Made by a program: the position numbers and the translations under genes
Origin: Gemmobacter aquaticus
Lineage (GTDB): Bacteria; Pseudomonadota; Alphaproteobacteria; Rhodobacterales; Rhodobacteraceae
Direction of reading: 5' to 3'
Assembly: GCF_007859075.1 (NCBI RefSeq)
Contig: NZ_VOAK01000011.1
Span: forward strand, 248,001 to 312,000
DNA: 64,000 bases
Notes under the pieces: model-generated
What the model was told of the DNA's origin: nothing
What the model saw: only the letters and a program-made list of their open reading frames with translations
Database searches by the model: none
In this document: piece by piece, positions 23,537 to 34,083 of the stretch
Layout: each line of letters begins with the position of its first letter
Position numbering within the stretch: the stretch's first letter is position 1

Positions 23537-26140
23537 ATGGAAATCGTTCTGCTTGTCTCGGCACTTGCCATCCTGTTCATCGTGATCGCCCTGGCCGAGC
23601 CTGTGGCAGACCGTCTGCGCCTTCCGTACTCGGTGGTCCTCGCCGTTCTTGGCGCCACATTGGGTGCAGCCTCGGTCGGTCTGTCCACCACCTATGGCGA
23701 CCAGCTGTCGACCGAAGTTCAGGCCCTGCTGGCGCTGCCGATCAAATCCAGCGTGTTCCTGTACATCTTCCTGCCGACACTGGTGTTTCAGGTGGCACTC
23801 GGGCTTGATTTGCGGCGGATGCTGGACGACTGGGTGCCGATCCTTGTCATGGCCGTTCTGGCGGTGATCGTGGCCACGGCCTTTGTGGGCATTGCCCTTG
23901 TGCCCTTCAGCCCGATGCCGGCGATTGCCTGCCTGCTCTTGGGCGCCATCGTCTCAACCACGGATCCATCGGCGGTGGTCTCGATCTTTCGCAGCCTGTC
24001 GGCGCCGCAACGGCTCGCGCGGATCGTCGAGGGGGAGAGCCTGCTGAATGACGCGGCCGCCATCGCGCTTTTCGGCTTCTTCCTGTCCTTCGTCATGGCA
24101 GGCGTCCCGAACCCCACGCTGCGCGATGCGCTGGTGGGGTTGCCGACGATCATCCTGATGGGGATCGCGATCGGCTGGATCATGGCGCGCGCCGCGCTGA
24201 CCTGCATGCGGTTGATGGACGCCTGGCCGATGGCGCAGCTGTCGTTCTCGATCGCGGTTCCCTATGCGACCTACGTTCTGGCCGACCACGTGTTTCATGC
24301 CTCGGGCGTTGTCGCGGTGGTCGTGGCGGGCATTACTCTGAACTGGGTGGGGCCGGGGCGATTGGCGCCGGCCGTCTGGACCAACCTGCGAGAGGTCTGG
24401 GATCTGCTCGCCCATTGGGCGGGCGCGCTGATCTTCGTTATGGCCTCGCTGCTCATTCCGCGGCTGCTGGCGGATGCGCGATGGACCGATTTCCTGCTGA
24501 TCCTTGTGGTTGTGGTCGCGGCCACCGCCGCACGCATGGTGATGCTGTGGGGCGTCTTGCCGCTTCTGTCGCATTTCAAGCTGTCCCCAAAGGTTGAGCG
24601 TCCGTATCGCATCACGATCCTCTGGGGGGGCTTGCGCGGCGCCGTCACGCTGGCGCTGGCGCTGGCGGTAACCGAAAACTGGCGCGTGCCCGCTGACATC
24701 CGGCGCGAGGTGGGTATTCTGGCCACGGGGTTCACGCTGTTCACACTGTTCGTTCAGGGCACCACGCTGCGCAGGGTCATCCGTCGTCTGGGCCTGACGC
24801 GGCTGTCGCCCTTGGATCTGGCGCTGTCGCGTCAGGTCGTGGCTGTGGCTCTGCAAAACGTGCGCGAAGAGGTGGCCGAACGGGTACGCGACCATGCGCT
24901 GACGCGCGAGATTGTGCGGTCTGAGGCGAAGTCCTTTGCGGGGCGGCTGGATCAGGCAGTGACGCAGGCCGAAGTTGACAGCGGCATCCGGCAGAAGGAT
25001 CGCATTCCCCTTGGCCTGATCGCCATGTCGGGATTTGAGCGCGACCTGATCCTCGACGCCTTCCACGAACAGGAACTTGCCCCGGCCGAGGCCGAGCAGA
25101 TGCTGACCAACGTCGACAACCTGATCGAAGCGACAAGGATCGGCGGCCGGGCGGGCTATATGGCGGCCGGACGGCGGGCGCTTGGGGCCGGGAGGCGGCT
25201 GCGCTTTGCGGTATGGTTGCACAACCGGCTGCGACTCTCGTGGCCGCTCGCGCCGATGACGGCCAGCCGGTTCGAGATCCTGCTCAACCAGCGCCGTGTG
25301 CTTGACGAGTTGCATGGCTTCATCGACGGCAAGATCCGCCGGATCCACGGTCGCCGCGTGGCCGAACTGCTGCACGAGGTTCTGAAGGTTCGGCAGGGGG
25401 ACAATGAAAAGGCGCTCGAGGCCCTGCGCTTGCAGTATCCGGGCTATGCCGAAGAGTTGGAGCGGCGGTTCATTCGTCGCCTGTCCTTGCGGCTGGAAGA
25501 GCGGGAATATGACACGCTTCTGAAGGATGGGCTGATCGGGAAAGAACTGCACGCGGCGCTGCGCCAATCGCTGACAGATGCGCGCAAGCGTGTGGTGCAG
25601 CGGCCGCCCTTGGATCTGACCGTGCAGAAGTCTGAGATGCTGCGCCAGTTGCCGGCGCTGGCTGGACTTGATGCCGCGCAGTTGCGGATGGTGCAGCGGC
25701 GGATCTCGACCGTCTATGTCCCGCCGGGCGAGGTGCTGATCCGCCTTGGCGATCCGGCGCGGCATGTGTTTTTCATCGCCTCGGGCGCGGTTGAGGTTGA
25801 ATTCGCAGGACAACGCCAGCGCCTTGGCCGTGGAGAGTTGTTCGGGCAACTGGGCATCCTGACGCGCCGCCCGCGCCGTGCGCAGGTCACCGCGCTGACC
25901 CATTGCACCTTGCTTCGGCTGGATGAGACGCGGTTTCTGGATCTGTTGGCGCGGAATGATACGCTGCGGCAGGCCGTGGCAGAAAGCACCAAGCGACGCG
26001 GCTTGCTGGACCCGATTGCCAGAACGGTCGTGGAGAGCCCCGACGCCGAGGCGCCGGTGCTTGACCTGACCCAGCAAGAACCGCTGGATCTGAGCCCGCC
26101 GGAAGACCCGCCAGGTGCAGCAAAACCTGTGACTCAATAG
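23537..26140 (+). CDS. Na+/H+ antiporter (CPA1/NhaP-SOS1 type) with C-terminal cyclic-nucleotide-binding domain
   Basis: An 867-residue protein. Residues 1 to about 420 are a CPA1 exchanger with about 12 helices, including the conserved ion-binding region STTDPSAVVSIF and EGESLLNDAAAIALFGF. A long, mostly helical cytosolic region follows (about 430-700). A cNMP-binding domain lies near 700-830 with FFIASGAVEVEF and a phosphate-cassette-like GELFGQLGILTRRPRRAQVTA. The layout resembles plant SOS1. The cassette has R-R-A-Q in the expected R-x-A position, so nucleotide binding is possible but not certain. Role: pH or sodium homeostasis with ligand gating. Confidence 0.9.
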   Translation: MEIVLLVSALAILFIVIALAEPVADRLRLPYSVVLAVLGATLGAASVGLSTTYGDQLSTEVQALLALPIKSSVFLYIFLPTLVFQVALGLDLRRMLDDWVPILVMAVLAVIVATAFVGIALVPFSPMPAIACLLLGAIVSTTDPSAVVSIFRSLSAPQRLARIVEGESLLNDAAAIALFGFFLSFVMAGVPNPTLRDALVGLPTIILMGIAIGWIMARAALTCMRLMDAWPMAQLSFSIAVPYATYVLADHVFHASGVVAVVVAGITLNWVGPGRLAPAVWTNLREVWDLLAHWAGALIFVMASLLIPRLLADARWTDFLLILVVVVAATAARMVMLWGVLPLLSHFKLSPKVERPYRITILWGGLRGAVTLALALAVTENWRVPADIRREVGILATGFTLFTLFVQGTTLRRVIRRLGLTRLSPLDLALSRQVVAVALQNVREEVAERVRDHALTREIVRSEAKSFAGRLDQAVTQAEVDSGIRQKDRIPLGLIAMSGFERDLILDAFHEQELAPAEAEQMLTNVDNLIEATRIGGRAGYMAAGRRALGAGRRLRFAVWLHNRLRLSWPLAPMTASRFEILLNQRRVLDELHGFIDGKIRRIHGRRVAELLHEVLKVRQGDNEKALEALRLQYPGYAEELERRFIRRLSLRLEEREYDTLLKDGLIGKELHAALRQSLTDARKRVVQRPPLDLTVQKSEMLRQLPALAGLDAAQLRMVQRRISTVYVPPGEVLIRLGDPARHVFFIASGAVEVEFAGQRQRLGRGELFGQLGILTRRPRRAQVTALTHCTLLRLDETRFLDLLARNDTLRQAVAESTKRRGLLDPIARTVVESPDAEAPVLDLTQQEPLDLSPPEDPPGAAKPVTQ

Positions 26141-26141
26141 A

Positions 26142-26167
26142 AAATGCCGGGCATTGGCCCGGCATTT
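26142..26167. terminator. Bidirectional terminator between the antiporter gene and carB
   Basis: AAATGCCGGGC-ATTG-GCCCGGCATTT is a perfect 11-bp stem with A/T ends, between two convergent genes. Confidence 0.82.
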
Positions 26168-26190
26168 CAGATTGTGGATGGTGCCCGCGC

Positions 26191-29100
26191 TCAGCCCTGC
26201 AGGGTGCGCACGCCGTAGCCTTCGCTTCGGGCCTTCATGGCCGCGACGGCGGCAATGCTGGCCGCGGCAGTGGTGAAGTAGGGGATCTTGTCCATCAGCG
26301 CGACGCGCCGGATGTCACGGCTGTCGGCAAGGGCCTGCGTGCCTTCTGTCGTGTTCATGACCAGCGCGATCTCGTTGTTCTTCAGGCTGTCGACGATGTT
26401 CGGGCGCCCCTCATAGACCTTGTTCACGAGGGTTGCCTTGATCCCTTCCGAGCCAAGCCAGCTTGCGGTGCCCCGCGTCGCCACGATCTCGAAGCCAAGC
26501 GCGATCAGGCCGCGTGCGGCCTCGGCCATGGCCTCGGACTTGTCCATGTCCTTGACCGACAGGAACACACGGCCGGAATCCGGCAGGATCATGCCCGCGC
26601 CCATCTGCGCCTTGAGGAAGGCCAGCGCAAAGCTGCGGTCCCAGCCCATGACTTCGCCTGTCGAGCGCATCTCGGGCCCGAGCAGCGGGTCAACGCCGGG
26701 GAAGCGGGCAAAGGGCAGCACCGCCTCTTTCACGCTGAACCAGGGCGTGATCGGGTTTGCCAGAGTCATCGGATCGGCCAGCGGCAACACGCTGTCAGGC
26801 CCCACGCCCGCGTCATAGGGTGCGCGCTCGGGGAAGTTCGACAGCTTCTCGCCGGCCATCAGGCGGGCCGCGATCGAGGCAATCGCGCTGTCGGTCGCCT
26901 TGGCAACGAACGGCACGGTGCGCGAGGCGCGGGGGTTCACCTCAAGGACATAGATCACCCCGTCCTTGATGGCGAATTGCACGTTCATCAGGCCTACAAC
27001 GTTCAGAGCGCGGGCCATCAGCACGGTCTGGCGCTTCAACTCCTCGACGATCTCGGTCGAGAGCGAGTGTGGCGGCAGACAGCAGGCCGAGTCGCCCGAA
27101 TGGACGCCCGCCTCTTCGATATGCTCCATGATCCCCGCGACATGCACGGCATGACCATCGCAGAGCGCGTCGACATCGACCTCGATTGCGCCCGAAAGGT
27201 AGCTGTCCAGCAGCACCGGGTTATCGCCCGAGACCTGCACGGCGGTCGCGATGTAGCGGTCAAGATGTTCATCCGAACGCACGATTTCCATCGCACGACC
27301 GCCCAGAACGAAGGAGGGGCGGATCACCAGCGGATAGCCCACGTTCTTGGCGACGGCGAAAGCCTCATCTCGCGAGCGTGCGGTGCCGTTGACGGGCTGC
27401 TTCAGGCCAAGCTCTTTCAGCAGCTTCTGGAACCGCTCGCGGTCTTCGGCCAGATCGATCGCATCGGGCGTGGTGCCAAGGATCGGGATGCCTTCCTCGT
27501 GCAGCGCGTTCGCAAGCTTGAGTGGCGTCTGGCCGCCGAACTGGACGATCACGCCATGCAGGGTGCCATTCTCTTGCTCGACCCGCAGGATCTCCAGCAC
27601 ATGCTCAAGCGTCAGCGGCTCGAAATACAGACGGTCCGACGTGTCATAGTCGGTCGAAACCGTTTCCGGGTTGCAGTTGACCATGATGGTCTCATAGCCT
27701 TGCGCGGTCAGCGCAAAGCAGGCGTGGCAGCAGCAGTAGTCAAACTCGATCCCTTGGCCGATCCGGTTCGGACCACCGCCAAGGATCACCACCTTTTTCG
27801 CATTGGACGGCCGGCTTTCGCATTCCACGTCGCCCATCGCAGGCGCCTCGTAGGTGGAATACATGTAGGGCGTCTGTGCCTCGAACTCGGCGGCGCAGGT
27901 GTCGATACGCTTGAAGACGGCTTTCACACCCAGATTGCGGCGGGCGCGGCGAACCTGCGCCTCATCCCGGCCGGTCAGCTTGGCAAGACGCGCGTCCGTG
28001 AAGCCCATCATCTTCAGCGCGCGCAGGCCATCCTCGGTGACAGGCAGGCCCTCGGCGCGGATCTTGGCCTCGGTCTCGATGATCTCGCGGATGCGCGACA
28101 GGAACCACGGGTCAAAGCTGGTCGCCTGCTGGATCTCGTCATTGCTCAGCCCATGGCGCATCGCCTGGGCGATCACGCGCAGCCGGTCAGGCGTCTGCTG
28201 GCCAAGCGCCTTGAAGAGCGACGCCTTGTCGGGGGCACCCGGAATGGCGATTTCGTCAAAGCCGGAAAGACCGGTCTCAAGGCTCGCCAGCGCTTTTTGC
28301 AGCGATTCATGGATGGTGCGGCCGATGGCCATGACCTCGCCCACCGATTTCATCGCGGTGGTCAGGTGCGGCTCGCTGCCGGGGAACTTCTCGAACGCAA
28401 AGCGCGGGATCTTGGTCACGACATAGTCGATCGAGGGTTCAAACGACGCGGGCGTGACCTTGGTGATGTCGTTGTCCAATTCATCGAGCGTATAGCCCAC
28501 GGCGAGCTTTGCCGCGATCTTGGCAATCGGGAAGCCGGTCGCTTTCGACGCCAGCGCCGAAGACCGCGACACACGCGGGTTCATCTCGATCACGACCATC
28601 CGGCCGTCCTTGGGGTTGATCGCCCATTGAACGTTCGACCCACCGGTTTCGACCCCGATTTCGCGCAGCACGGCGATCGAGCCGTTGCGCATGATCTGGT
28701 ATTCCTTGTCGGTCAGCGTCAGCGCCGGGGCCACGGTGATGGAATCGCCCGTGTGGACGCCCATCGGATCGATGTTCTCGATCGAGCAGACGATGATGGC
28801 GTTGTCCTTGCGGTCGCGCACCACCTCCATCTCATACTCTTTCCAGCCGAGAAGCGATTCATCGACCAGAACCTGCGCGACGGGCGAAGCTTCAAGCCCC
28901 GACTTCACGATGGCCTCATAGTCGTCGCGGTTGTAGGCCACGCCGCCCCCGGTGCCGCCGAGCGTAAAGGCCGGGCGAATGATCGCGGGCAGGCCCACAT
29001 ATTCCAGCGCCTTCATCGCCTCGGAGATGCCGGCAGCGATGTCGAACTTGCCGTTCACCTTCGGGGCGGCGATGATGGTTGCTTTCGGGTTTTCAAGGCC

Positions 29101-29517
29101 CAGACGGTCCATCGCTTCGCGGAAGAGCTTGCGATCTTCTGCCATTTCGATGGCCGCGCGATTGGCGCCGATCAGCTTGACGTTGTACTTTTCCAACACG
29201 CCCATATCATCAAGTGCGAGCGTCGTGTTGAGACCGGTCTGCCCGCCCATCGTCGGCAGGATGGCGTCAGGGCGTTCCTTCTCGATGATCTTGGCGACAA
29301 CCTCGGGCGTGATCGGCTCGATATAGGTTGCGTCCGCCAGCCCCGGGTCGGTCATGATGGTTGCGGGGTTCGAGTTGACGAGGATCACCCGATACCCTTC
29401 CTCGCGCAGTGCCTTGCAGGCCTGTGCGCCGGAATAGTCGAACTCGCAGGCCTGCCCAATGACAATGGGGCCTGCACCGATGATCATGATGGAGGAGATA
29501 TCGGTTCTTTTCGGCAT
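26191..29517 (-). CDS. carB: Carbamoyl-phosphate synthase large subunit
   Basis: A 1108-residue synthetase with two ATP-grasp halves ([20 protein letters not shown] near the start; [20 protein letters not shown] at about residue 570) and a C-terminal MGS-like allosteric domain (about 970-1108, [14 protein letters not shown].., [12 protein letters not shown]). It makes carbamoyl phosphate for arginine and pyrimidines from bicarbonate, ATP and ammonia supplied by CarA, which is not in the window. It stands alone on the minus strand, divergent from pabB. Confidence 0.97.
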   Translation of the reverse strand: MPKRTDISSIMIIGAGPIVIGQACEFDYSGAQACKALREEGYRVILVNSNPATIMTDPGLADATYIEPITPEVVAKIIEKERPDAILPTMGGQTGLNTTLALDDMGVLEKYNVKLIGANRAAIEMAEDRKLFREAMDRLGLENPKATIIAAPKVNGKFDIAAGISEAMKALEYVGLPAIIRPAFTLGGTGGGVAYNRDDYEAIVKSGLEASPVAQVLVDESLLGWKEYEMEVVRDRKDNAIIVCSIENIDPMGVHTGDSITVAPALTLTDKEYQIMRNGSIAVLREIGVETGGSNVQWAINPKDGRMVVIEMNPRVSRSSALASKATGFPIAKIAAKLAVGYTLDELDNDITKVTPASFEPSIDYVVTKIPRFAFEKFPGSEPHLTTAMKSVGEVMAIGRTIHESLQKALASLETGLSGFDEIAIPGAPDKASLFKALGQQTPDRLRVIAQAMRHGLSNDEIQQATSFDPWFLSRIREIIETEAKIRAEGLPVTEDGLRALKMMGFTDARLAKLTGRDEAQVRRARRNLGVKAVFKRIDTCAAEFEAQTPYMYSTYEAPAMGDVECESRPSNAKKVVILGGGPNRIGQGIEFDYCCCHACFALTAQGYETIMVNCNPETVSTDYDTSDRLYFEPLTLEHVLEILRVEQENGTLHGVIVQFGGQTPLKLANALHEEGIPILGTTPDAIDLAEDRERFQKLLKELGLKQPVNGTARSRDEAFAVAKNVGYPLVIRPSFVLGGRAMEIVRSDEHLDRYIATAVQVSGDNPVLLDSYLSGAIEVDVDALCDGHAVHVAGIMEHIEEAGVHSGDSACCLPPHSLSTEIVEELKRQTVLMARALNVVGLMNVQFAIKDGVIYVLEVNPRASRTVPFVAKATDSAIASIAARLMAGEKLSNFPERAPYDAGVGPDSVLPLADPMTLANPITPWFSVKEAVLPFARFPGVDPLLGPEMRSTGEVMGWDRSFALAFLKAQMGAGMILPDSGRVFLSVKDMDKSEAMAEAARGLIALGFEIVATRGTASWLGSEGIKATLVNKVYEGRPNIVDSLKNNEIALVMNTTEGTQALADSRDIRRVALMDKIPYFTTAAASIAAVAAMKARSEGYGVRTLQG

Positions 29518-29601
29518 GTCGGACCCCGTGTGTGTCTTTTCCCCGCGCTTCGGCTGAAGGGCGGCAATCTGGATTCTCTGGCGAAGCGCAAATTGTCGGG
29601 G

Positions 29602-29629
29602 GTTATAGTCAGCCGGGGGCGCGGCGCAA
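29602..29629 (-). promoter_or_regulatory. Putative sigma-70 promoter of carB
   Basis: On the minus strand TTGCGC (29624-29629) and TATAAC (29602-29607) are separated by 16 bases, about 85 bases before the carB start. This is the best promoter-like pair in the divergent carB/pabB gap. Sequence match only. Confidence 0.4.
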
Positions 29630-29749
29630 GGGCGAATGCGTGCGGTCTGGCCAATCGGATGCCGCCCGGCGGACAGGGGCGGTCGCTGCCGGGCTGGTCG
29701 GGCGCGGCTGCGGATGCTAGATCGCTGCCAAAGGATGGAGATTGCGCGC

Positions 29750-30874
29750 GTGATCCTTCTGGAACATGGACCCGGTGCCCGCCCGGTGGCCTTCCGCGAA
29801 CCCCACGCGGTCGTCGTGGCATGGACGCCAGAGGAGGTAGCCCCGGCGCTGGCGCGGCTGGACGAGGCGCGGGCGACTGGGCGTTGGGTTGCGGGCTATC
29901 TGTCCTATGAGGCGGGCTATGCGCTTGAGCCCCGCTTGTTGTCGCTTTTGCCCGAAGGGCGCGTCCACCCGTTGCTGTCCTTCGGCGTCTACGACCGTCC
30001 CGAGCCTGCGCAGGCTGACCTGCAAAAGCCGGTGGATGAGGTTCAGCTTGGCCCCTTCGTGCCGCTGGTGACGCAGCAGGACTATGGAGCGGCCTTTGAC
30101 AAGGTGGCGGCCTATATCCGTGCCGGCGACTGCTATCAGATCAACCTGACCTTCCCGATGCAGGCAAGTTTCACCGGCACGCCTGCGGGCCTTCTGGCGG
30201 CACTTCGGGCGCGTCAGTCGGTGGGCTTTGGCGCGCTGGTCGATCTGGGCGCAGGGCCCGCGCTCGTCTCGCGCTCGCCGGAGCTCTTCTTCTCGGTCAC
30301 CCAGGGCGGGCGGATCGAGGCGCGACCGATGAAGGGCACCGCCCCGCGCGGCGCCGATCCCGAGGAAGATGCGGCACTTGCTGCCGAGCTTTACCACAGC
30401 GAGAAGGCGCGCGCCGAGAACCTGATGATCGTCGATCTGCTGCGGAACGACATCTCGCGACTGGCCGAGGTGGGCTCGGTGCGGGTGCCGGAACTGTTCG
30501 CGGTCGATACCTTTGCCACGGTGCATCAGATGTCGTCGCGTGTCGTCGGGCAACTGACCGATCCGCCTGCGCTTTCGCGATTGATGCCTGCGCTCTTTCC
30601 CTGCGGATCAATCACCGGGGCGCCCAAGATCCGCGCGATGGAGATCATCCGCGAGGTCGAACCACACCCGCGCGGCGCCTATTGCGGGGCGATCGGATGG
30701 ATGGCACCCGATGGGGCGGCGGCCTTCAATGTCGCGATCCGCACCATATCGGTCTTTGAGGGCCGGGTCGTGCTGAATGTCGGCGGCGGCGTTGTTTACG
30801 ATTCGACCGCTGAAGGCGAATGGGAGGAAGCACATTGGAAAGCCCGCTACGCCACAGCCCTGAGCCGGATCTGA
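29750..30874 (+). CDS. pabB: Aminodeoxychorismate synthase component I
   Basis: About 374 residues of a chorismate-utilising enzyme: [60 protein letters not shown]-type [17 protein letters not shown], and [11 protein letters not shown]. With a glutaminase (PabA) it converts chorismate to 4-amino-4-deoxychorismate for folate. Start choice: the GTG at 29750 has GGAG nine bases upstream, whereas the in-frame ATG at 29735 has AAGG directly abutting it; both are possible. The 3' end overlaps pabC. Confidence 0.93.
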   Translation: MILLEHGPGARPVAFREPHAVVVAWTPEEVAPALARLDEARATGRWVAGYLSYEAGYALEPRLLSLLPEGRVHPLLSFGVYDRPEPAQADLQKPVDEVQLGPFVPLVTQQDYGAAFDKVAAYIRAGDCYQINLTFPMQASFTGTPAGLLAALRARQSVGFGALVDLGAGPALVSRSPELFFSVTQGGRIEARPMKGTAPRGADPEEDAALAAELYHSEKARAENLMIVDLLRNDISRLAEVGSVRVPELFAVDTFATVHQMSSRVVGQLTDPPALSRLMPALFPCGSITGAPKIRAMEIIREVEPHPRGAYCGAIGWMAPDGAAAFNVAIRTISVFEGRVVLNVGGGVVYDSTAEGEWEEAHWKARYATALSRI

Positions 30875-31449
30875 AGCTGATCGAGACCTTGCTCTGGGAT
30901 GGCATGAGCTATCCCCGGTTGGGCGGACATCTGGCGCGGCTGACGCGATCTGCGGAAGAGCTGGGGTTTCGCTGCGACCCTGAGGCCGCGCAGGCTGTGT
31001 TGCCAAAGCCTGCGGGACCCGCCCGTGTGCGCCTGACGCTTGATGGGGCTGGGCAGATCGAGGTGACTGAGGCGCCGCTGCCCCCCGCCGCCGCCGTGTG
31101 GCGCGTCAGGCTGGCAGATGCGCGGCTGGACAGTGCCGACCCATGGCTGCGCCACAAGACCACGCGACGCGCGCTCTATGACGGGGTGCGCGCGACGCTT
31201 CCCGACGCGGTGGACGAGGCTCTGTTCCTGAACGAACGGGATGAGGTTTGTGAGGGCACGATCACCAATCTCTTCTTCGACCGGGGGCAGGGGCTGCGAA
31301 CCCCGCCACTGGGTTGCGGCCTGTTGCCAGGCGTGTTGCGGGCCGAACTGTCCTGCCCGGAAGAGGTGCTTCTGGCCAAGGATCTGGGGCTGGTGCAGCT
31401 TTGGGTTGGTAACGCACTGCGCGGGCTGATCCCTGCACGACTGACGTAG
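30835..31449 (+). CDS. pabC: Aminotransferase class IV, probable aminodeoxychorismate lyase
   Basis: About 204 residues of a class IV PLP enzyme, shorter than E. coli PabC (269). The PLP lysine is in WLRHKTTRRALYDG; other blocks are DEALFLNERDEVCEGTITNLFF and CGLLPGVLR. It releases pyruvate from aminodeoxychorismate to give 4-aminobenzoate. The TTG at 30835 follows a strong GGGAGGAAG; an ATG at 30820 is the alternative. It overlaps pabB by about 40 bases, so the two are translationally coupled. Confidence 0.87.
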   Translation: MESPLRHSPEPDLKLIETLLWDGMSYPRLGGHLARLTRSAEELGFRCDPEAAQAVLPKPAGPARVRLTLDGAGQIEVTEAPLPPAAAVWRVRLADARLDSADPWLRHKTTRRALYDGVRATLPDAVDEALFLNERDEVCEGTITNLFFDRGQGLRTPPLGCGLLPGVLRAELSCPEEVLLAKDLGLVQLWVGNALRGLIPARLT

Positions 31450-31520
31450 AAGGGGGCTTCCGCCCCCCTGCGGGGCCTGTGGCCCCTCTCCCCCCGAGGG
31501 TATTTCGGCCAAGAGGAATT
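31449..31520. repeat. Dispersed palindromic intergenic element, copy 1 (also acts as terminator of pabC)
   Basis: AGGGGGCTTCCGCCCCCCT hairpin, then GGGGCC-TGT-GGCCCC hairpin, then CCCCCCGAGGGTATTTCGG and AAGAGGAA. The same order of blocks occurs at 43231-43300, inverted at 43316-43386, and at 63530-63601. All copies are intergenic. The first hairpin could end transcription after pabC. Confidence 0.7.
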
Positions 31521-31548
31521 TCGGCCGACCGGAATACTGGGCGCGGGG

Positions 31549-31577
31549 TTGACTTGGCCCGTTGCCCGGTGTGTATC
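31549..31577 (+). promoter_or_regulatory. Putative sigma-70 promoter of aspS
   Basis: TTGACT (31549-31554) and TGTATC (31572-31577) are spaced by 17 bases, about 40 bases before the aspS start. The -35 element is a strong match; the -10 is weaker. Confidence 0.5.
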
Positions 31578-31615
31578 GGCGCATCAGGATGAAAGCCTCG
31601 GAAAAGGGGAGCGTG

Positions 31616-33400
31616 ATGCACGCCTATCGCAGCCATACTTGTGCGCAACTCAACAAGGACCACGTCGGCCAGGATGTCCGGCTGGCAGGTTGGGTGCATC
31701 GCGTACGAGATCACGGGGGCGTGCTGTTCATCGATCTGCGCGACCACTATGGCGTGACGCAGGTACTGGCCGACAGCGACAGCCCGGCCTTTGCCGAGAT
31801 CGAGAAGCTGCGCGCCGAATGGGTGGTGTCGATCGACGGGGTCGTGAAGGCCCGTGATGCAAGCCTTGTGAACCCCAAGCTCGCGACGGGCGAGATTGAG
31901 GTCTATATCAAGGGCGTGCGCGTTCTGGGTGCCGTCGATGGCGACCTGCCGCTGCCGGTGTTCGGCGATCAGGAGTACCCCGAGGAGACGCGCCTGACCT
32001 ATCGCTTCCTCGACCTGCGTCGTGAAAAGCTGCACAACAACATGATGCTGCGCTCGAACGTCGTGCGCTCGATCCGCAACCGGATGTGGGATCAGGGCTT
32101 CAACGAGTTCCAGACGCCGATCATCACCGCATCAAGCCCCGAAGGCGCGCGCGACTTCCTCGTGCCGTCGCGCCTGCATCCGGGCAAGTTCTATGCGCTG
32201 CCGCAGGCGCCCCAGCAGTTCAAGCAGCTGATCATGGTTGCGGGTTTCGACCGCTACTTCCAGATCGCGCCCTGCTTCCGTGACGAAGACCCGCGCGCCG
32301 ACCGCTCTCCCACCGACTTCTACCAGCTTGATATCGAGATGTCGTTTGTCGAGCAGGAGGACGTGTTCGGCGCCGTCCAGCCGGTGATCCAGGGCCTGTT
32401 CGAGGAATTCCGCCCCGATTGCAAGGTGCCCGCCGAATGGCCGCGCATTGCCTATCGGGATTCGATGCTGTGGTATGGATCGGACAAGCCTGACCTGCGC
32501 AACCCGATCAAGATGCAGGTGGTGTCAGAGCACTTCCGGGGGTCGGGCTTTGCAGTGTTCGCAAAGCTCTTGGAGAACGAAGGCACCGAGATCCGCGCCA
32601 TTCCCGCGCCGACCGGTGGCAGCCGCAAGTTCTGCGACCGCATGAACGCCTATGCCCAGAAAGAGGGTCTGCCCGGCATGGGCTATATCTTCTGGCGTGA
32701 GGCCGAAGCCGGGGGCGGCATGGAAGCCGCTGGACCTCTGGCCAAGAACATCGGACCGGAGCGGACCGAGGCGATCCGTCAGCAGCTTGGCCTTGGTCTT
32801 GGCGATGCGGCCTTCTTCCTTGGTGGCAAGCCCGAGCAGTTCGAGGGGTTTGCCGGCCGCGCGCGCAACGAAATCGGGCGCGAGCTGGGCTTGGCCGAGA
32901 CGGATACCTTCCGCTTTGCATGGATCGTCGACTTCCCGATGTATGAGAAGACCGACGACGGCAAGATCGACTTCAGCCACAACCCCTTCTCGATGCCGCA
33001 GGGCGGGATGGAGGCGCTGATGGGCGATCCGCTGTCGGTGCACGCCTATCAGTATGACCTTGCCTGCAACGGCTATGAGCTGATCTCGGGCGGGATCCGC
33101 AACCACAAGCCGGAAATCATGTACAAGGCGTTCGAGCTGGCGGGCTATCCCAACAGCGAGGTGGACAAGCGCTTCGGCGGCATGGTCAAGGCGTTCAAAT
33201 ACGGCGCCCCGCCGCATGGTGGCTGCGCCATGGGCATCGACCGCGCCGTGATGCTGCTGGCCGATGAGATGAACATCCGCGAGGTCATCATGTTCCCGAT
33301 GAACCAGCGCGCCGAGGATCTGCTGATGAACGCACCCTCGGAGCCGACCAACGAACAGCTGCGCGAGCTGCGCCTGCGCGTGGTGCCGAAAGAGGCGTAA
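31616..33400 (+). CDS. aspS: Aspartyl-tRNA synthetase
   Basis: A 594-residue bacterial-type class II synthetase: anticodon-binding OB-fold at the N-terminus ([23 protein letters not shown]), class II motif 2 [19 protein letters not shown], the bacterial GAD insertion (about 290-420), and motif 3 [15 protein letters not shown]. It charges tRNA-Asp; alphaproteobacteria usually lack AsnRS, in which case it would also mischarge tRNA-Asn for GatCAB, but that is not tested here. The ATG at 31616 has GGGGA upstream. A strong terminator follows. Confidence 0.97.
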   Translation: MHAYRSHTCAQLNKDHVGQDVRLAGWVHRVRDHGGVLFIDLRDHYGVTQVLADSDSPAFAEIEKLRAEWVVSIDGVVKARDASLVNPKLATGEIEVYIKGVRVLGAVDGDLPLPVFGDQEYPEETRLTYRFLDLRREKLHNNMMLRSNVVRSIRNRMWDQGFNEFQTPIITASSPEGARDFLVPSRLHPGKFYALPQAPQQFKQLIMVAGFDRYFQIAPCFRDEDPRADRSPTDFYQLDIEMSFVEQEDVFGAVQPVIQGLFEEFRPDCKVPAEWPRIAYRDSMLWYGSDKPDLRNPIKMQVVSEHFRGSGFAVFAKLLENEGTEIRAIPAPTGGSRKFCDRMNAYAQKEGLPGMGYIFWREAEAGGGMEAAGPLAKNIGPERTEAIRQQLGLGLGDAAFFLGGKPEQFEGFAGRARNEIGRELGLAETDTFRFAWIVDFPMYEKTDDGKIDFSHNPFSMPQGGMEALMGDPLSVHAYQYDLACNGYELISGGIRNHKPEIMYKAFELAGYPNSEVDKRFGGMVKAFKYGAPPHGGCAMGIDRAVMLLADEMNIREVIMFPMNQRAEDLLMNAPSEPTNEQLRELRLRVVPKEA

Positions 33401-33428
33401 GGCGCCCCTTCGCATCGCCGGACAAGGG

Positions 33429-33461
33429 CCCGCTCCGCCATCAGGTGGGGCGGGTTTTTTC
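33429..33461 (+). terminator. Rho-independent terminator of aspS
   Basis: CCCGCTCCGCC-ATCA-GGTGGGGCGGG followed by TTTTTT is a classic intrinsic terminator, 28 bases after the aspS stop. Confidence 0.88.
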
Positions 33462-33471
33462 TTGGAGTGTC

Positions 33472-33981
33472 ATGATGTCTGCTGATCTTTATTCCGCCTC
33501 GGTCCCGGTATTCTCGCACTATCTGGGCCAGCTGGCGAACCTGGTCGAACGCACCGCCGGGCGCGAACAGGTGCTTGCCGCGCGCCTTGCACCCGACATG
33601 TTCACTGCCGCGCAGCAGGTGGCGACGGCGGTGGGCTTTGCGCTGCGCGTGGCCTATCCGCTGGCCGGGCGCGAGGTGCCGCCCTCGGCCGATCTTGGGC
33701 TGGACCGGATCGGGCTGGGCCGGCGGATTGCGGCGGCGCGCACTTCGCTTGCAGCACTTGACCGATCAGAGTTCGCCGGCGCGGCGTCGCGGCGCATCCG
33801 TCACCGCGCGGGCTTTGCCGAACTTGACCAGTCAGGAGACGACTATCTGCATCTGTTTGGCATGCCGAACTTCATGTTCCATGTATCTATGACCTTTGCG
33901 GTGCTGCGCGCCGAGGGGCTGGAAATCGGCAAGGCAGAATTCGACGGGCTGCATGATTATCCGCACGGCTTTCGTTTCTGA
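33472..33981 (+). CDS. DUF1993 family protein
   Basis: A 169-residue cytoplasmic protein of the DUF1993 family, which is related to the DinB/YfiT four-helix fold: SVPVFSHYLGQLANLVERT, then LAPDMFTAAQQVATAVGFALR, and a C-terminal YLHLFGMPNFMFHVSMTFAVLR. The function of the family is not established. GGAG precedes the tandem ATG ATG (33472/33475). It is a single gene between the aspS terminator and the DUF1800 gene. Confidence 0.82.
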   Translation: MMSADLYSASVPVFSHYLGQLANLVERTAGREQVLAARLAPDMFTAAQQVATAVGFALRVAYPLAGREVPPSADLGLDRIGLGRRIAAARTSLAALDRSEFAGAASRRIRHRAGFAELDQSGDDYLHLFGMPNFMFHVSMTFAVLRAEGLEIGKAEFDGLHDYPHGFRF

Positions 33982-34083
33982 CCACGCAGGCAGCGGAATG
34001 CCGCCACAATTTTCCGTATGTCATCGCGCGCGGGGCTGTATCGTAACGCGCGGATGGCTATCTTGACCTGTAAGCACTGACTG

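Noticed and set aside
23954-26137. A long open frame antisense to the antiporter gene
   Set aside because: Shadow of the sense gene; Arg/Gln/His-rich and featureless.
26977-29910. A long open frame antisense to carB (about 970 codons)
   Set aside because: Complementary to a strongly conserved gene, with His/Arg-rich shadow composition and no recognisable motif.
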